In this document: positions 1 through 8,070 of the stretch, piece by piece
Position numbering within the stretch: position 1 is the first letter of the stretch
Layout of the letters: each line of letters opens with the position of its first letter
NCBI GenBank assembly: GCA_949155365.1
Contig: CASCUT010000015.1
Coordinates: 1-40,982 of the forward strand
From: an uncultured Clostridia bacterium
Lineage (GTDB): Bacteria > Bacillota > Clostridia > TANB77 > CAG-508
DNA length: 40,982 nucleotides
Reading direction: 5' to 3'
Notes under the pieces: generated by a model
Seen by the model: the letters and a program-made list of their open reading frames with translations, nothing else
Databases searched by the model: none
Told to the model about the DNA's origin: nothing
Position numbers and translations under genes: made by a program

Positions 1-79
1 ACGGTGGTTTTTATTCTTATATTTTGTAGATGTATTTTGTTATTTTCTATTGTTTGTATTGTCTTTTTCTTTTTCCTGT
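1..79. other. No gene identified at left edge
   Basis: T-rich on the plus strand and A-rich on the minus strand, lying just downstream of the yraN stop. On the minus strand a short frame could open here into a gene cut by the window edge, but there is no ATG with a ribosome site. Nothing can be called. Confidence 0.4.
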
Positions 80-436
80 TTAGTCAATTGCCTGCTTTAT
101 GTGGTTTATTTGGATTTCTTTCTTTTTTATATAAATTTCAATGACATCGATTCGTATAAAATCCTGTTCTAAGTTTCTTGCGTAGATATAATAATTGATA
201 CTATTTATGAAATGTTTTTTCTTTTGTTTGTTTACCGCTTCTGCTGGTAAACCATAGTGTTGATTTCTTCTTGTTTTTACTTCTACAAAAACAATTTCTT
301 CTTTGTCTATTGCTATAATATCAATTTCTCCTTGCTTGCATTGAAAGTTTTTTTCTAAAATGATATATCCTTCTTGCTTTAAATACTCGCTTGCTATTTC
401 TTCTCCACTTTTTCCTGTTTCTTGTTTGTAATACAA
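80..436 (-). CDS. yraN: YraN/UPF0102 family endonuclease-like protein
   Basis: 118 residues, the usual length of the UPF0102 (YraN) family, which has a restriction-endonuclease-like fold. The core is visible: GKSGEEIASEYL near the N-terminus, then the predicted active-site series Q..GEIDIIA followed by IVFVEVKTR, with D/E-x-K spacing. The start is a TTG two bases after the dprA stop, with AAGGA about eight bases upstream, so it is translationally coupled to dprA. Genes of this family commonly sit beside dprA and comM and are thought to act in DNA processing; the biochemical role is not settled. No in-frame CGG codon. Confidence 0.9.
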   Translation of the reverse strand: MYYKQETGKSGEEIASEYLKQEGYIILEKNFQCKQGEIDIIAIDKEEIVFVEVKTRRNQHYGLPAEAVNKQKKKHFINSINYYIYARNLEQDFIRIDVIEIYIKKKEIQINHIKQAID

Positions 437-438
437 TT

Positions 439-1356
439 TTATTCCTTTCTTGCCACCTTATTTCCTGGTAACATTTCGATTAATCCTTCTATTTCCATCA
501 TGGTAAGGTTTTGATTGATTTGCACTATGTTTTCTGTTATTTCTTTTGCTAATTCATCGCTACTTTTTGGGCCTTTTTGTAGTGCTTGGTATATTAATTG
601 ATATTCTTTTTTTATTTTCTTCTGTTTTTTGTCCTTTTTTTCTATTTTTTGTTTTACTTCTGTATGTTTTACCTTTTCTTCTTCCCCTATGGTAAGTAGT
701 ATTTCTTTTGGAGTTGTTACTAAGGTTGCTCCTTCTTTTATTAGGTTGTTGGTTCCTACTCCTGTTTTTATTCCAATTTGGTTGGGAATACAAAATACTG
801 GTTTTCCTTGTTTTTTAGCGTACCTAGCGGTAATGCTACTTCCGCTTCTATGCTTTGCCTCTACTACCAATACCGCTTTTGATAGCCCTGCTATGATTTG
901 ATTTCTAGTAGGAAAGTTTGACATATTTACTTCTGTTTCTGGTGGATATTCACTAATAATACACCCCTTGTTGTTTACTATTTCATCAAAAAGTTCTTTG
1001 TTTTCTGGCGGATATAAATGGTAAAAACCTGAGCCTATAACACTAATGGTGTTTCCTTTTGTATTTAAAGCATTTCTATGTGCAATACTATCAATTCCAA
1101 TAGCAAGTCCACTAATAATGGTTATTCCATTTTGTGCAAGGTAATTGGCAAATATTTTGCTATACTTTTCTCCATAGGGGGTGTGTTCTCTGGTTCCTAC
1201 AATAGCGACTGCTTTCTTTTGTAATAATGCTATATTTCCCATAGCGTATATTTTTTTAGGGTGTTTTTTTATTCTTAATAATGCTTTGGGATAGTTTTTT
1301 TCTGTTTCTGTTATTTCATAGATTTTTTTTATTTTATTTCCTCCTAATTTCTCCAA
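439..1356 (-). CDS. dprA: DNA-processing protein DprA (Smf)
   Basis: About 305 residues. DprA binds incoming single-stranded DNA during transformation and loads RecA. The Rossmann-fold core is clear: VAIVGTREHTPYG, SGLAIGIDSIAH, VIGSGFYHLYPPEN, then FPTRNQIIAGLS and EAKHRSGSSITARYA. A lysine-rich linker leads to a C-terminal winged-helix segment (about residues 245-300). The 5' end overlaps comM. The long form uses TTG at 1356, but an AGGAGG lies seven bases before an ATA codon at 1332, so the true start may be a rare ATA; no in-frame ATG has a good ribosome site. No in-frame CGG codon. Confidence 0.93.
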   Translation of the reverse strand: MEKLGGNKIKKIYEITETEKNYPKALLRIKKHPKKIYAMGNIALLQKKAVAIVGTREHTPYGEKYSKIFANYLAQNGITIISGLAIGIDSIAHRNALNTKGNTISVIGSGFYHLYPPENKELFDEIVNNKGCIISEYPPETEVNMSNFPTRNQIIAGLSKAVLVVEAKHRSGSSITARYAKKQGKPVFCIPNQIGIKTGVGTNNLIKEGATLVTTPKEILLTIGEEEKVKHTEVKQKIEKKDKKQKKIKKEYQLIYQALQKGPKSSDELAKEITENIVQINQNLTMMEIEGLIEMLPGNKVARKE

Positions 1357-2883
1357 TATTTTTTATCTAAACTTCGATATTGAATGGCTTCTGCTATATG
1401 ATTTATTTGTATATTTTCTTTTCCCTCTAGGTCTGCTATGGTTCTTGCTACTTTTAAAATTCTTCCATGTGCTCTTGCACTAAGTCCTAAAGTTTCGAAT
1501 GCTTTTTGTAAGAGTTCTTTTCCTTTTTTATCTAACTTACAATATTTCTCTATTAAACTTGGGGTTAATTCTGAATTTGAATAAATTTCTAAGTTTTTGT
1601 ATCTTTTTCGTTGGATATTTCTTGCTTGATTCACTCTTTTTTTTATTTCTTCTGAACTTTCTATTATTTGATTTGTTTGCAATTTTTCATACGGTACTTG
1701 TGTTACTTCTACTTGTATGTCTATTCTATCTAGTAGGGGGCCACTTATTTTCCCTATGTACTTTTGAATTGCTTGTGCAGAACAAGTACATTCTTTTTCT
1801 TTGGATCCATAAAAGCCACAGGGACATGGGTTCATGGAAGTTACTAGCATAACGTTACATGGATAACTAAGTGTTGCGTTTACTCTTGCTATTGTTACAA
1901 TCCCATCTTCTAGTGGTCCTCTTAGTACTTCTAATGTGGTTTTGTTAAATTCCGGTAATTCATCTAAAAATAATACGCCATTGTGAGCTAAACTAATTTC
2001 TCCTGGTTTAGGGATTCTGCCCCCTCCTACTAGGGAAATTGCCGATATGGTATGATGTGGTGCTCGATAAGGCCTTTGGATTATTAAGGGCGTCTCTTTG
2101 GAAAGTTGTCCTGCAATACTGTGTATTTTAGTTGTTTCTAGTGCTTCTTCGAAACTTAAGTCTGGCAATATAGAAGGGATTCTTCTTGCCATCATCGTTT
2201 TTCCGCGAACCGTGGTGAACCGATTAAAAGTAAGTTGTGTCCGTCCTGCTGCAGATACTTCTATGGCTCTTTTTATATGTTCTTGCCCTTTTACTTCTGC
2301 AAAGTCTAATAGAGATTTTTTTCTTTTATTAAACATTTCCTTTATTTTTGTTGTTTGAATTGGAATTTCTTGTTCTTGGTTTAGATAGTTTACTACTTGT
2401 ATTAAGTTAGATGCCCCTAATATTTGAACGCCTTCTACTACAGATGCTTCTTTTGCGTTTTGAATTGGTAATACTATTTTTTGAATTCCTAATTTTTTGG
2501 CTTCGATACACATAGGAAGAATTCCATCGATTTTGTTTAGACTTCCATCTAACGATAGTTCTCCTATAAAAGCGATTTTCTCCATTTCTTGTTTTTGAAT
2601 TTCTCCTAGACATGTTAGAATTCCTATGGCTATCGGTAAATCAAAGAAAGAACCTTCTTTTTTTGTGTCTGCTGGTGCTAGATTAATTACTATTTTTCTA
2701 CTTTTTAGTTCATACCCTGAATTTCGAATTGCTGTTTTGACACGTTCTTTTGCTTCTCTAATACTAGCGTCTGGAAGCCCTACAATTTCCCATCCGTGGC
2801 ATTCCTGCTGATACATCGACTTGTACGGAAATAAGGTAGCCTTCTAAGCCAATAAGTGACATACTTTTTATGACTGATAACAT
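1344..2883 (-). CDS. comM: ComM/YifB Mg-chelatase-like AAA+ ATPase, requires four +1 shifts at CGG
   Basis: ComM is a hexameric AAA+ helicase promoting branch migration during natural transformation. The true start is ATG at 2883 (GAGGAAACA upstream), giving the canonical N-terminus MLSVIKSMSLIGLEGYL. Reading straight from here fails at codon 30: CCA CGG A must be read as Pro-Gly to reach GWEIVGLPDAS. The central domain would normally have AAGGHNLLLIGSPGSGKT; here three extra C bases (2243, 2212, 2205) scramble it to AGRTQLTF...VRGKT, and removing them restores Walker A exactly. Walker B (VLFLDELPEF), the NPCPCG zinc/loop motif and LLDRIDIQ are intact. Total length is 3n+1, as expected for four single-base insertions, and apart from these it carries no stops or indels. 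An ORF beginning at 2816 is an artefact of the first shift. First gene of comM-dprA-yraN. Confidence 0.88.
2203..2243 (-). other. Three putative +1 recoding sites in the ComM Walker A region
   Basis: CGG triplets have their C at 2243 (GGA CGG A), 2212 (CCA CGG T) and 2205 (TCG CGG A). Each is in frame once the previous one has been skipped, and each skipped C is followed by a GGA or GGT codon for a glycine conserved in ComM (GGHNLL, SPG, SGKT). The three shifts add up to one codon, so the open frame survives while the P-loop is destroyed on naive translation. Confidence 0.75.
2794..2796 (-). other. Putative +1 recoding site, CCA CGG A (comM codon 30)
   Basis: In-frame CGG on the minus strand. 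Zero-frame reading leaves the family after Met-Pro; skipping the C at 2796 gives Met-Pro-Gly-Trp-Glu-Ile-Val-Gly, the conserved ComM N-terminal motif. The preceding base is A and the following base is A. Confidence 0.75.
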
Positions 2884-2992
2884 TGTTTCCTCTTTTCTTT
2901 TTTTGGATTTTTATTTGAATCAATTGTTAGAATTAAATTTGAGTTATCATATCATGTTTTCTGTTTTATGTAAATAGGTTTTGATTAATTTT

Positions 2993-3577
2993 TTATTTTT
3001 TATAACAAAGATGTGTCAAAAATGACACATCTTTGTTTTCCTTTTCTATTATTCCATATTGATTTGTTACTGGGTCTTTGAATAGTCCTATATTAGGAGT
3101 ATAGTAAGTAAATATTATAAAACATATTAATAGGATTGTTAGAATTATGAGTGCTACTCTATTATGACATTCGAAATTACCAATCATAAGTTTATAGGCT
3201 AAATATTCTCCTAATATGACTGCAATAAAAAAGGAAGCGATATCAATAAAAAGAATACTTATTCCTATTATTCCAGTATAGGTATAGAAAAATATAACGA
3301 TAAACAACATAGATGTAATTATTTCTAGTGCTTTTGAACATAAAAAATTAGGTACCTTTTTTCCGATATAAAAATAACCAATTATTGTAGTAAGTAACAT
3401 AGGAAAAAATAGTAATTTTAAGTGCTCCCATACACTTTCATTCACTGCGGAAAATGATGCTACAAAGATATTTTCTCCCCAAAATTTATATGTAAAATGT
3501 AATAATGTTCCTACGATACATATAAAAATAGCACTTGCTATTTGTGTATTTTTTACTTTAGTTTTATCCATATCCAT
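2993..3577 (-). CDS. DUF6512-like integral membrane protein
   Basis: 194 residues with about five or six hydrophobic segments. The conserved-looking motif AVNESVWEHLKLLFFPML after the first membrane helix and YTPNIGLFKDP near the C-terminus match my recollection of the DUF6512 membrane family, of unknown function. The start ATG at 3577 has a weak ribosome site (GAGGGG upstream). The last codons lie inside a perfect inverted repeat (3004-3036), so the C-terminal tail DVSFLTHLCYKK may be dictated by the hairpin rather than conserved. Confidence 0.6.
   Translation of the reverse strand: MDMDKTKVKNTQIASAIFICIVGTLLHFTYKFWGENIFVASFSAVNESVWEHLKLLFFPMLLTTIIGYFYIGKKVPNFLCSKALEIITSMLFIVIFFYTYTGIIGISILFIDIASFFIAVILGEYLAYKLMIGNFECHNRVALIILTILLICFIIFTYYTPNIGLFKDPVTNQYGIIEKENKDVSFLTHLCYKK
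3004..3036 (-). terminator. Hairpin at the end of the DUF6512-like gene
   Basis: AACAAAGATGTGTCA and its exact complement TGACACATCTTTGTT are separated by three or four bases, a ~15-bp stem overlapping the end of the coding sequence. The U-tract in the minus direction is poor (UUAUAAAAAAU), so termination is likely but not certain. Confidence 0.45.
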
Positions 3578-3746
3578 TCCCCTCCTCTAATCATTTTATG
3601 GAAAATCTATTTTTTTATTCCATTATAAAAAATCCACCCATTGAATTGTCTTACTCTAAATGAATTCATCTTAAGTTTTTTAATTTAGTCTGGTTTTGGT
3701 AACACATGGACTTTTTATAACTATCTCTCCTATTATAGGGGGATAA

Positions 3747-3785
3747 AAAATACCTAAAGCAAGCTTGTTCTGGGTATTTTTTTAT
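3747..3785. terminator. Stem-loop with T-run upstream of the small ORF
   Basis: AAAAATACC pairs with GGGTATTTTT around an inner AAGC..GCTT, followed on the plus strand by a T-run. It could terminate transcription entering from the left or act as a leader hairpin for the 3819 gene. Confidence 0.4.
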
Positions 3786-3818
3786 TCTTTTTTCATAAAT
3801 TTTAAAGAGGCGATTTAT

Positions 3819-3962
3819 ATGGTGTTAGAAGATTATATGTTAGAAAATACAAAGATAACATTTTATGATGATTGTATTATGGAAAATACTGTTATCCAAA
3901 AAGAATATATTGATAATATTATGATCAATTTAATAAAAAAAATAAATTCTTCCTTGTTGTAA
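3819..3962 (+). CDS. Small hypothetical protein, 47 aa
   Basis: ATG at 3819 is preceded by AAAGAGG at a good distance; a longer ORF from 3765 has no ribosome site. The product is acidic (MVLEDYMLENTKITFYDDC at the N-terminus) with no recognised domain. It lies 67 bases upstream of the serine recombinase on the same strand and probably shares its transcript, so it may be a small accessory or regulatory protein of the element; this is inference from position only. Confidence 0.5.
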   Translation: MVLEDYMLENTKITFYDDCIMENTVIQKEYIDNIMINLIKKINSSLL

Positions 3963-4029
3963 TTTCTTCACTTGCGTTACAGATATCCTAATAGAAAGTG
4001 AAAGACAAATTACGAGGAAAGGAGGAATT

Positions 4030-5589
4030 GTGCAAGTTGGTACCTATGCAATCTATTTAAGAAAATCGAGAGAAGATATTGAGTCTGAAAAATATGGAGA
4101 AGGTGAGACATTAGCAAGACATGAGAAACTGTTGACTACTTTGGCAGAAAAACGAAACTTACCTATTTCCAAAATTTATCGAGAAGTGGTAAGTGGTGAG
4201 ACTATTTCTGAAAGAGAAGAAATGCAAAAACTCCTAAAAGATGTGGAAAATGAAAAATGGACTGGCATTTTAGTTGTTGAAGTAGAAAGACTTGCTCGTG
4301 GTGATACTGCTGATCAAGGTATGGTTTTAAAAGCTTTTAAATATTCTCATACCAAGATTATTACACCAGTAAAGACTTATGATCCAGATAATGAATTTGA
4401 TGAAGAATATTTTGAGTTTGGCTTGTTTATGTCTAGGAGAGAATACAAAACAATTAATAGGCGTTTGCAAAGAGGTCGAGAAATTTCTGTTTCTGAAGGC
4501 AAATTTGTTGGTAATATTGCTCCTTTTGGCTATGATCGAATAAAACTAAAAAATGCAAAAGGATACTCTCTATGTATCAATCAAGAGGAAGCACTTATTG
4601 TGAAAGAAATTTTTCGATTATATACTTTTAAACATAATACGATTGGTTCTATCGTTAAACAATTAAATGATATGAATTTAAAACCTAGAATTTCTAGTGA
4701 ATGGACGATTTCTTCTGTGAAAGATATTCTTTCAAATCCTACTTATATTGGTAAAGTTGTTTGGAATAGGAGAAAACAGGAAAAGAAAACAAAAAATGGA
4801 CATCTTATTATTCATCGACCTCGCAATCAAGATTATTTGGTTTTTGATGGATTACATGAGCCTATTATTGATAATACAACTTGGGAATTTGTTCAAGAAA
4901 AAAGAAAACAAAATACTCCAAAGGTAAAACATAGCTATCAAGTTCAAAACCCATTAGTTGGTTTAGTTTTTTGCCAAAAATGTGGCAAACCTATGCAAAG
5001 AAGACCTTACAATAAAGATAATAAACCTGCTACTCTTATGTGCTGTAATTCAAAATGTGATAATGTAAGTTCTAAACTTTATATTGTAGAGAATAAAATA
5101 ATCGAGTCTTTAAGAATATGGCTTGAACATTATAAAGTAGATTATGAAGGGAAAGAGGATTCTATTTTTGAAAATAATAGAATCATTGAAAAGTCGATTG
5201 CTACCACTAAGAAAGAATTAGAAAAAGAAAATACTAAACTGAATAAAATCTATGATTTTTTAGAAAATGGAATTTATGATAAAGAGGAATTTATTAATCG
5301 TTCCAAATCCATAAAAATTACCATTCAAAGTTTAGAAAGTAAATTAAAAGAATATAATGAACTTTTACTTAAAGATAGGGACATACTAAATCCCAAAGAT
5401 AGTATGACACCTAAATTAGAAAGTGTAATTGATTTATATCATCACTTGAAAACAGCCGAAGATAAAAATATCTTACTAAAAAGTATATTGTTTAAGGTTA
5501 CCTATTTAAAGAGTCAAAAGGCTATAAGAAAAGAGGATGATCCAACGAATTTTGAGTTACATATTTATCCTAGAATACCTAAAATTTAA
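4030..5589 (+). CDS. Large serine recombinase
   Basis: 519 residues, typical length for a large serine integrase. The N-terminal resolvase domain shows the catalytic serine in YLRKSRED, then VSGETISERE and VVEVERLARGD; the recombinase domain spans roughly residues 155-270 (FVGNIAPFGYDR, LSNPTYIGKVVWNR). A zinc ribbon follows (CQKCGKPM...CCNSKC, about 317-345), then a long coiled coil (about 375-445). The start is GTG preceded by AAAGGAGG. Such enzymes integrate or excise mobile elements or invert DNA segments. No phage structural or conjugation gene is nearby, so the cargo is small or the element decayed. No in-frame CGG. Confidence 0.93.
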   Translation: MQVGTYAIYLRKSREDIESEKYGEGETLARHEKLLTTLAEKRNLPISKIYREVVSGETISEREEMQKLLKDVENEKWTGILVVEVERLARGDTADQGMVLKAFKYSHTKIITPVKTYDPDNEFDEEYFEFGLFMSRREYKTINRRLQRGREISVSEGKFVGNIAPFGYDRIKLKNAKGYSLCINQEEALIVKEIFRLYTFKHNTIGSIVKQLNDMNLKPRISSEWTISSVKDILSNPTYIGKVVWNRRKQEKKTKNGHLIIHRPRNQDYLVFDGLHEPIIDNTTWEFVQEKRKQNTPKVKHSYQVQNPLVGLVFCQKCGKPMQRRPYNKDNKPATLMCCNSKCDNVSSKLYIVENKIIESLRIWLEHYKVDYEGKEDSIFENNRIIEKSIATTKKELEKENTKLNKIYDFLENGIYDKEEFINRSKSIKITIQSLESKLKEYNELLLKDRDILNPKDSMTPKLESVIDLYHHLKTAEDKNILLKSILFKVTYLKSQKAIRKEDDPTNFELHIYPRIPKI

Positions 5590-5668
5590 TTTCTTTTACT
5601 CTATCTATCGATAACCAATATAACATTTTTGAATAGACTATAATAAAACCATTATAGGAGGAAATTTT

Positions 5669-6478
5669 ATGTTTTTTATTCATTCAAATGATAACGCGAA
5701 AATCGCAGTATATGAGTTAAATCCAAATGGCGAAAAAACAATTGTATTAGTACATGGTTGGCCTTTATCTCATAAAATGTTTGAATATCAAATCCCTACT
5801 TTATTACATGCAAATTATAGAATTATTACCATAGATTTAAGAGGATTTGGAAATTCAGATGTAACTTATACAGGATATCATTACAACCAATTTGCAACTG
5901 ATGTATACTGTGTTATCTATGCATTAAATCTATGGAATTTTGATTTGTTGGGTTTTTCAATGGGTGGTGCTATTGTTACAAGGTATATGAAACTGTATCA
6001 AGGGTATGGAGTTAGAAAATTGTGCTTATTAGATTCTGCTGTTCCCTCTTATTGCAAATCTTACTATAATCCATATGGTCAATCGATAGAGGAAACGAAT
6101 CAATTAATTCAACTTGGACTTAATGATAGACCTTCCTTAAATGATTTTTTTGGAAGTATCTTCTTTTATAATCAACCATCCAAACCATTTAAAGAATGGT
6201 TCCAAAATTTGAATAATACTGCTTCTGGATTGGGAGAAATGAATTCTTTAATTGCTTTAAGAGATGAAAATGTATTTGATGATTTGAACGATATTTATGT
6301 ACCAACAGGTATTTTTCATGGAAAAGAAGATAAAATATGCCCCTTTGGAATGGCAGAAATAATGAATAAAAATATTCATAATTCTATTTTATATCCTTTT
6401 GAAAAAGCAGGTCATGGAGCCTTTTATGAGGTTAAAGATACCGTAAATAAATCTTTAATTCAATTTTTGAATACTTAA
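5669..6478 (+). CDS. Alpha/beta hydrolase (non-haem haloperoxidase/esterase-like)
   Basis: 269 residues, full length for the fold. The oxyanion segment is VLVHGWPLSH, the nucleophile elbow GFSMGG (Ser about 98), the acid is probably in the GKEDKICP strand and the catalytic His is in KAGHGAFYE. The pattern resembles chloroperoxidase/arylesterase-type hydrolases; the substrate cannot be predicted. AGGAGG precedes the ATG. It lies 79 bases after the recombinase on the same strand and may be cargo of that element. Confidence 0.85.
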   Translation: MFFIHSNDNAKIAVYELNPNGEKTIVLVHGWPLSHKMFEYQIPTLLHANYRIITIDLRGFGNSDVTYTGYHYNQFATDVYCVIYALNLWNFDLLGFSMGGAIVTRYMKLYQGYGVRKLCLLDSAVPSYCKSYYNPYGQSIEETNQLIQLGLNDRPSLNDFFGSIFFYNQPSKPFKEWFQNLNNTASGLGEMNSLIALRDENVFDDLNDIYVPTGIFHGKEDKICPFGMAEIMNKNIHNSILYPFEKAGHGAFYEVKDTVNKSLIQFLNT

Positions 6479-6521
6479 TTTTTTAGTTATGAATATTATT
6501 TATAGAACATAGTAAAATCTT

Positions 6522-6690
6522 AAAATATAGAGCGAAGTAGATTTTTTAAAATGTGCTTTGCTTTAATCTTCTGGTCAAGATATAAGGACTCACTAATCTT
6601 AAAAGTATTGATTTATCTATATTTTACAGATATGTTTAAATATTATAATGTCAGTAAGAAATAGGCACAAATAGTATTAGATAGAAATTT
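6522..6690. repeat. Direct repeat copy A (~165 bp)
   Basis: Begins with ATAGAGCGAAGTAGATTTTT, continues through CTTCTGGTC and ACTCACTAATCTTAAAAGTA, and ends near AAATAGTATTAGATAG. Clearly homologous to copy B at 6814-6985 (roughly three quarters identical by eye), same orientation. Confidence 0.8.
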
Positions 6691-6702
6691 TTTAAGTCTC
6701 AT

Positions 6703-6731
6703 TTGACAAAAAAAAGATGTTATTATATCAT
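6703..6731 (+). promoter_or_regulatory. Promoter for small RNA copy 1
   Basis: TTGACA (6703-6708), 17-base spacer, TATCAT (6726-6731). The identical -35/spacer length/-10 combination occurs at copy 2 (7781-7809). Confidence 0.65.
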
Positions 6732-6737
6732 TACATT

Positions 6738-6810
6738 AAACAATGTACTCTCGGTTAGGTTGTATCTATTGTTTGCGTATGTGTACTGCAATTACACATA
6801 CTATTTTTTT
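6738..6810 (+). ncRNA. Predicted ~70-nt small RNA, copy 1
   Basis: Starts about seven bases after the -10 box. AAACAATGTAC pairs with GTAT..ATTGTTT (6762-6774) to form a first hairpin with a ~13-base loop; then GTATGTGTA/TACACATAC (6777-6785, 6793-6801) followed by seven T forms an intrinsic terminator. No convincing ORF. The same promoter, both stems and terminator recur in copy 2 while the first loop differs. Function unknown; an antisense or counter-transcript RNA is possible. Confidence 0.6.
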
Positions 6811-6813
6811 GCC

Positions 6814-6985
6814 TAAAAATAGAGCGAAGTAGATTTTTTAAAATCCGCTTCGCTCTAATATTCTGGTCGAGGCGAAATGGCTCACTAATTTCAAAAGTAT
6901 TGATTTATCTGTATTTTAGAGACATATTAAAAAATTATAATGCAAGTGAGAGATAGGTACAGATAGTGTCAGATATTTTCAGGTA
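6814..6985. repeat. Direct repeat copy B (~165 bp) with long hairpin
   Basis: Homologous to copy A. Its left part is a strong inverted repeat, AGAGCGAAG ... CTTCGCTCT with an extended inner stem (about 6820-6862). In copy A this stem has decayed on one arm. The middle reads CTGGTCGAGGCGAAATGGCT, sharing TGGTCGAGG with the 3' end of tRNA-Pro at 8390. The two repeats flank small RNA copy 1. Confidence 0.75.
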
Positions 6986-7003
6986 GAACATTCTAAAATT
7001 AAT

Positions 7004-7672
7004 CTAGCCTAATGCTATTTCTAGAAACTTTTTTCCTATATAATTTATTGATACTAATTGTTTCAAAGCTTCACTTCCATCAATAACACCAACTGTTAAT
7101 TCATCTAATTTTATATCGATAATTCCAATCGAATTTAATCTATATATTCGATAATTTTCATTATTTGTTTCGCTTATAAAAGTAATATCACCATCATAGA
7201 TATCTTTTAGAATCGTCATATCTTCCATAAAAATCCTGTTTACAATTTCAGAATATTCACAAAACTCTTCCCAAGTTAATGTTTTATTAATGTATGCTTT
7301 GTATAGCTTTGCTAATATTTTAGATTTATTAACATCTATTATGTTGTTTAAAATTAAAACAACTCTACCAAGCTCTTTTTCACATTTGCTAGGATTATGT
7401 TCTAGTGTAGTTTTATATGCTCTATATTTATCCCTATTAATTTCTCCCGAATTTAGTTCTTGTATAAATACTAATGTATTCTTTAATAAGTTTCTATCAT
7501 ATATATTATGAAAGCCTTTTAATGTTGCTGAAATTGTTTTTATAATTGGAAAGTCAGTTAAAGTATCTGACATTTCTATCAAATTATCAATTGTATATTC
7601 TGAAATATCAATTAGTATATCAGTATTATCTACAAATAATGATTCTCGGAATGATGGTATAATACTTTTCAT
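7004..7672 (-). CDS. Uncharacterised protein, 222 aa
   Basis: No family I can name with confidence. Mostly helical, with no signal peptide; a central hydrophobic-rich stretch FPIIKTISATLKGFHNIYD and a helical part with EKELGRVVLILNNIIDVNKS. The C-terminal part ends in a beta-rich segment (IGIIDIKLDELTVGVIDG). AAAGGAGAA precedes the ATG. It lies between the two small-RNA copies on the opposite strand, in accessory DNA; a role in the mobile region or in defence would be guesswork. No in-frame CGG. Confidence 0.6.
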   Translation of the reverse strand: MKSIIPSFRESLFVDNTDILIDISEYTIDNLIEMSDTLTDFPIIKTISATLKGFHNIYDRNLLKNTLVFIQELNSGEINRDKYRAYKTTLEHNPSKCEKELGRVVLILNNIIDVNKSKILAKLYKAYINKTLTWEEFCEYSEIVNRIFMEDMTILKDIYDGDITFISETNNENYRIYRLNSIGIIDIKLDELTVGVIDGSEALKQLVSINYIGKKFLEIALG

Positions 7673-7780
7673 AAATCAATTCTCCTTTTCTTTTATTAAT
7701 TAGTAATTATTTATATTGCTTTTTTCAGTTCCATATTTTAACTTTTTATTTCACATATAGTCTATCATATTATTTTATAT

Positions 7781-7809
7781 TTGACAAATCTACTAAAAGA
7801 TGTTATCAT
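7781..7809 (+). promoter_or_regulatory. Promoter for small RNA copy 2
   Basis: TTGACA (7781-7786), 17-base spacer, TATCAT (7804-7809), same layout as copy 1. Confidence 0.65.
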
Positions 7810-7815
7810 ATAAAT

Positions 7816-7892
7816 ACATTAAAACAATGTACTCTAGTTCGGCTTGTGTATATTGTTTACCGTATGTGTACCACAATACACATACTTTTTTT
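7816..7892 (+). ncRNA. Predicted ~75-nt small RNA, copy 2
   Basis: AAACAATGTAC (7822-7832) and ATTGTTT (7852-7858) make the first stem; GTATGTGTA (7862-7870) and TACACATAC (7877-7885) plus seven T make the terminator. About 75-80% identical to copy 1 with both stems conserved and the first loop diverged (TCTAGTTCGGCTT versus TCTCGGTTAGGTT). It is convergent with the 36-aa gene at 7960-8070. Confidence 0.6.
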
Positions 7893-7912
7893 ATGCTTAA
7901 AAATAAAAAGCA

Positions 7913-7936
7913 GGAGAACCACCACAATAGTTCTCC
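7913..7936 (-). terminator. Terminator of the 36-aa gene
   Basis: GGAGAAC and GTTCTCC are separated by ten bases, followed in the minus direction by CTGCTTTTTATTTTT. Confidence 0.7.
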
Positions 7937-7959
7937 ATACTCGACTATGTATGACGCAT

Positions 7960-8070
7960 TTAGTCTTTACTCTTTTTGTATTCTTCAAGTTTTGTTTGAA
8001 GTTCGTTGTTTTTATCTCTTTCTGCTAATAGCTTTTCAACCAATTCTCGAATAAGTTCGGCTTGTGTCAT
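7960..8070 (-). CDS. Small coiled-coil protein, 36 aa
   Basis: ATG at 8070 is preceded by GAAAGGAGG, an excellent site; the product begins MTQAELIRELVEKLL and is a single charged amphipathic helix ending KKSKD. A hairpin GTCTTT-N4-AAAGAC sits just upstream of the ribosome site and an intrinsic terminator follows. Small helical proteins of this type are common in phage and plasmid-like DNA; no function can be assigned. Confidence 0.65.
   Translation of the reverse strand: MTQAELIRELVEKLLAERDKNNELQTKLEEYKKSKD

Noticed and set aside
1344-2816. comM starting at an ATG at 2816
   Set aside because: This start lies inside the conserved N-terminal motif, out of frame with it; the real ATG with ribosome site is at 2883 and the two parts are joined through a CGG site.
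7800-8054. 84-aa ORF on the plus strand
   Set aside because: Overlaps small RNA copy 2 and the well-supported 36-aa gene on the other strand; no ribosome site and Phe/Leu-rich shadow composition.
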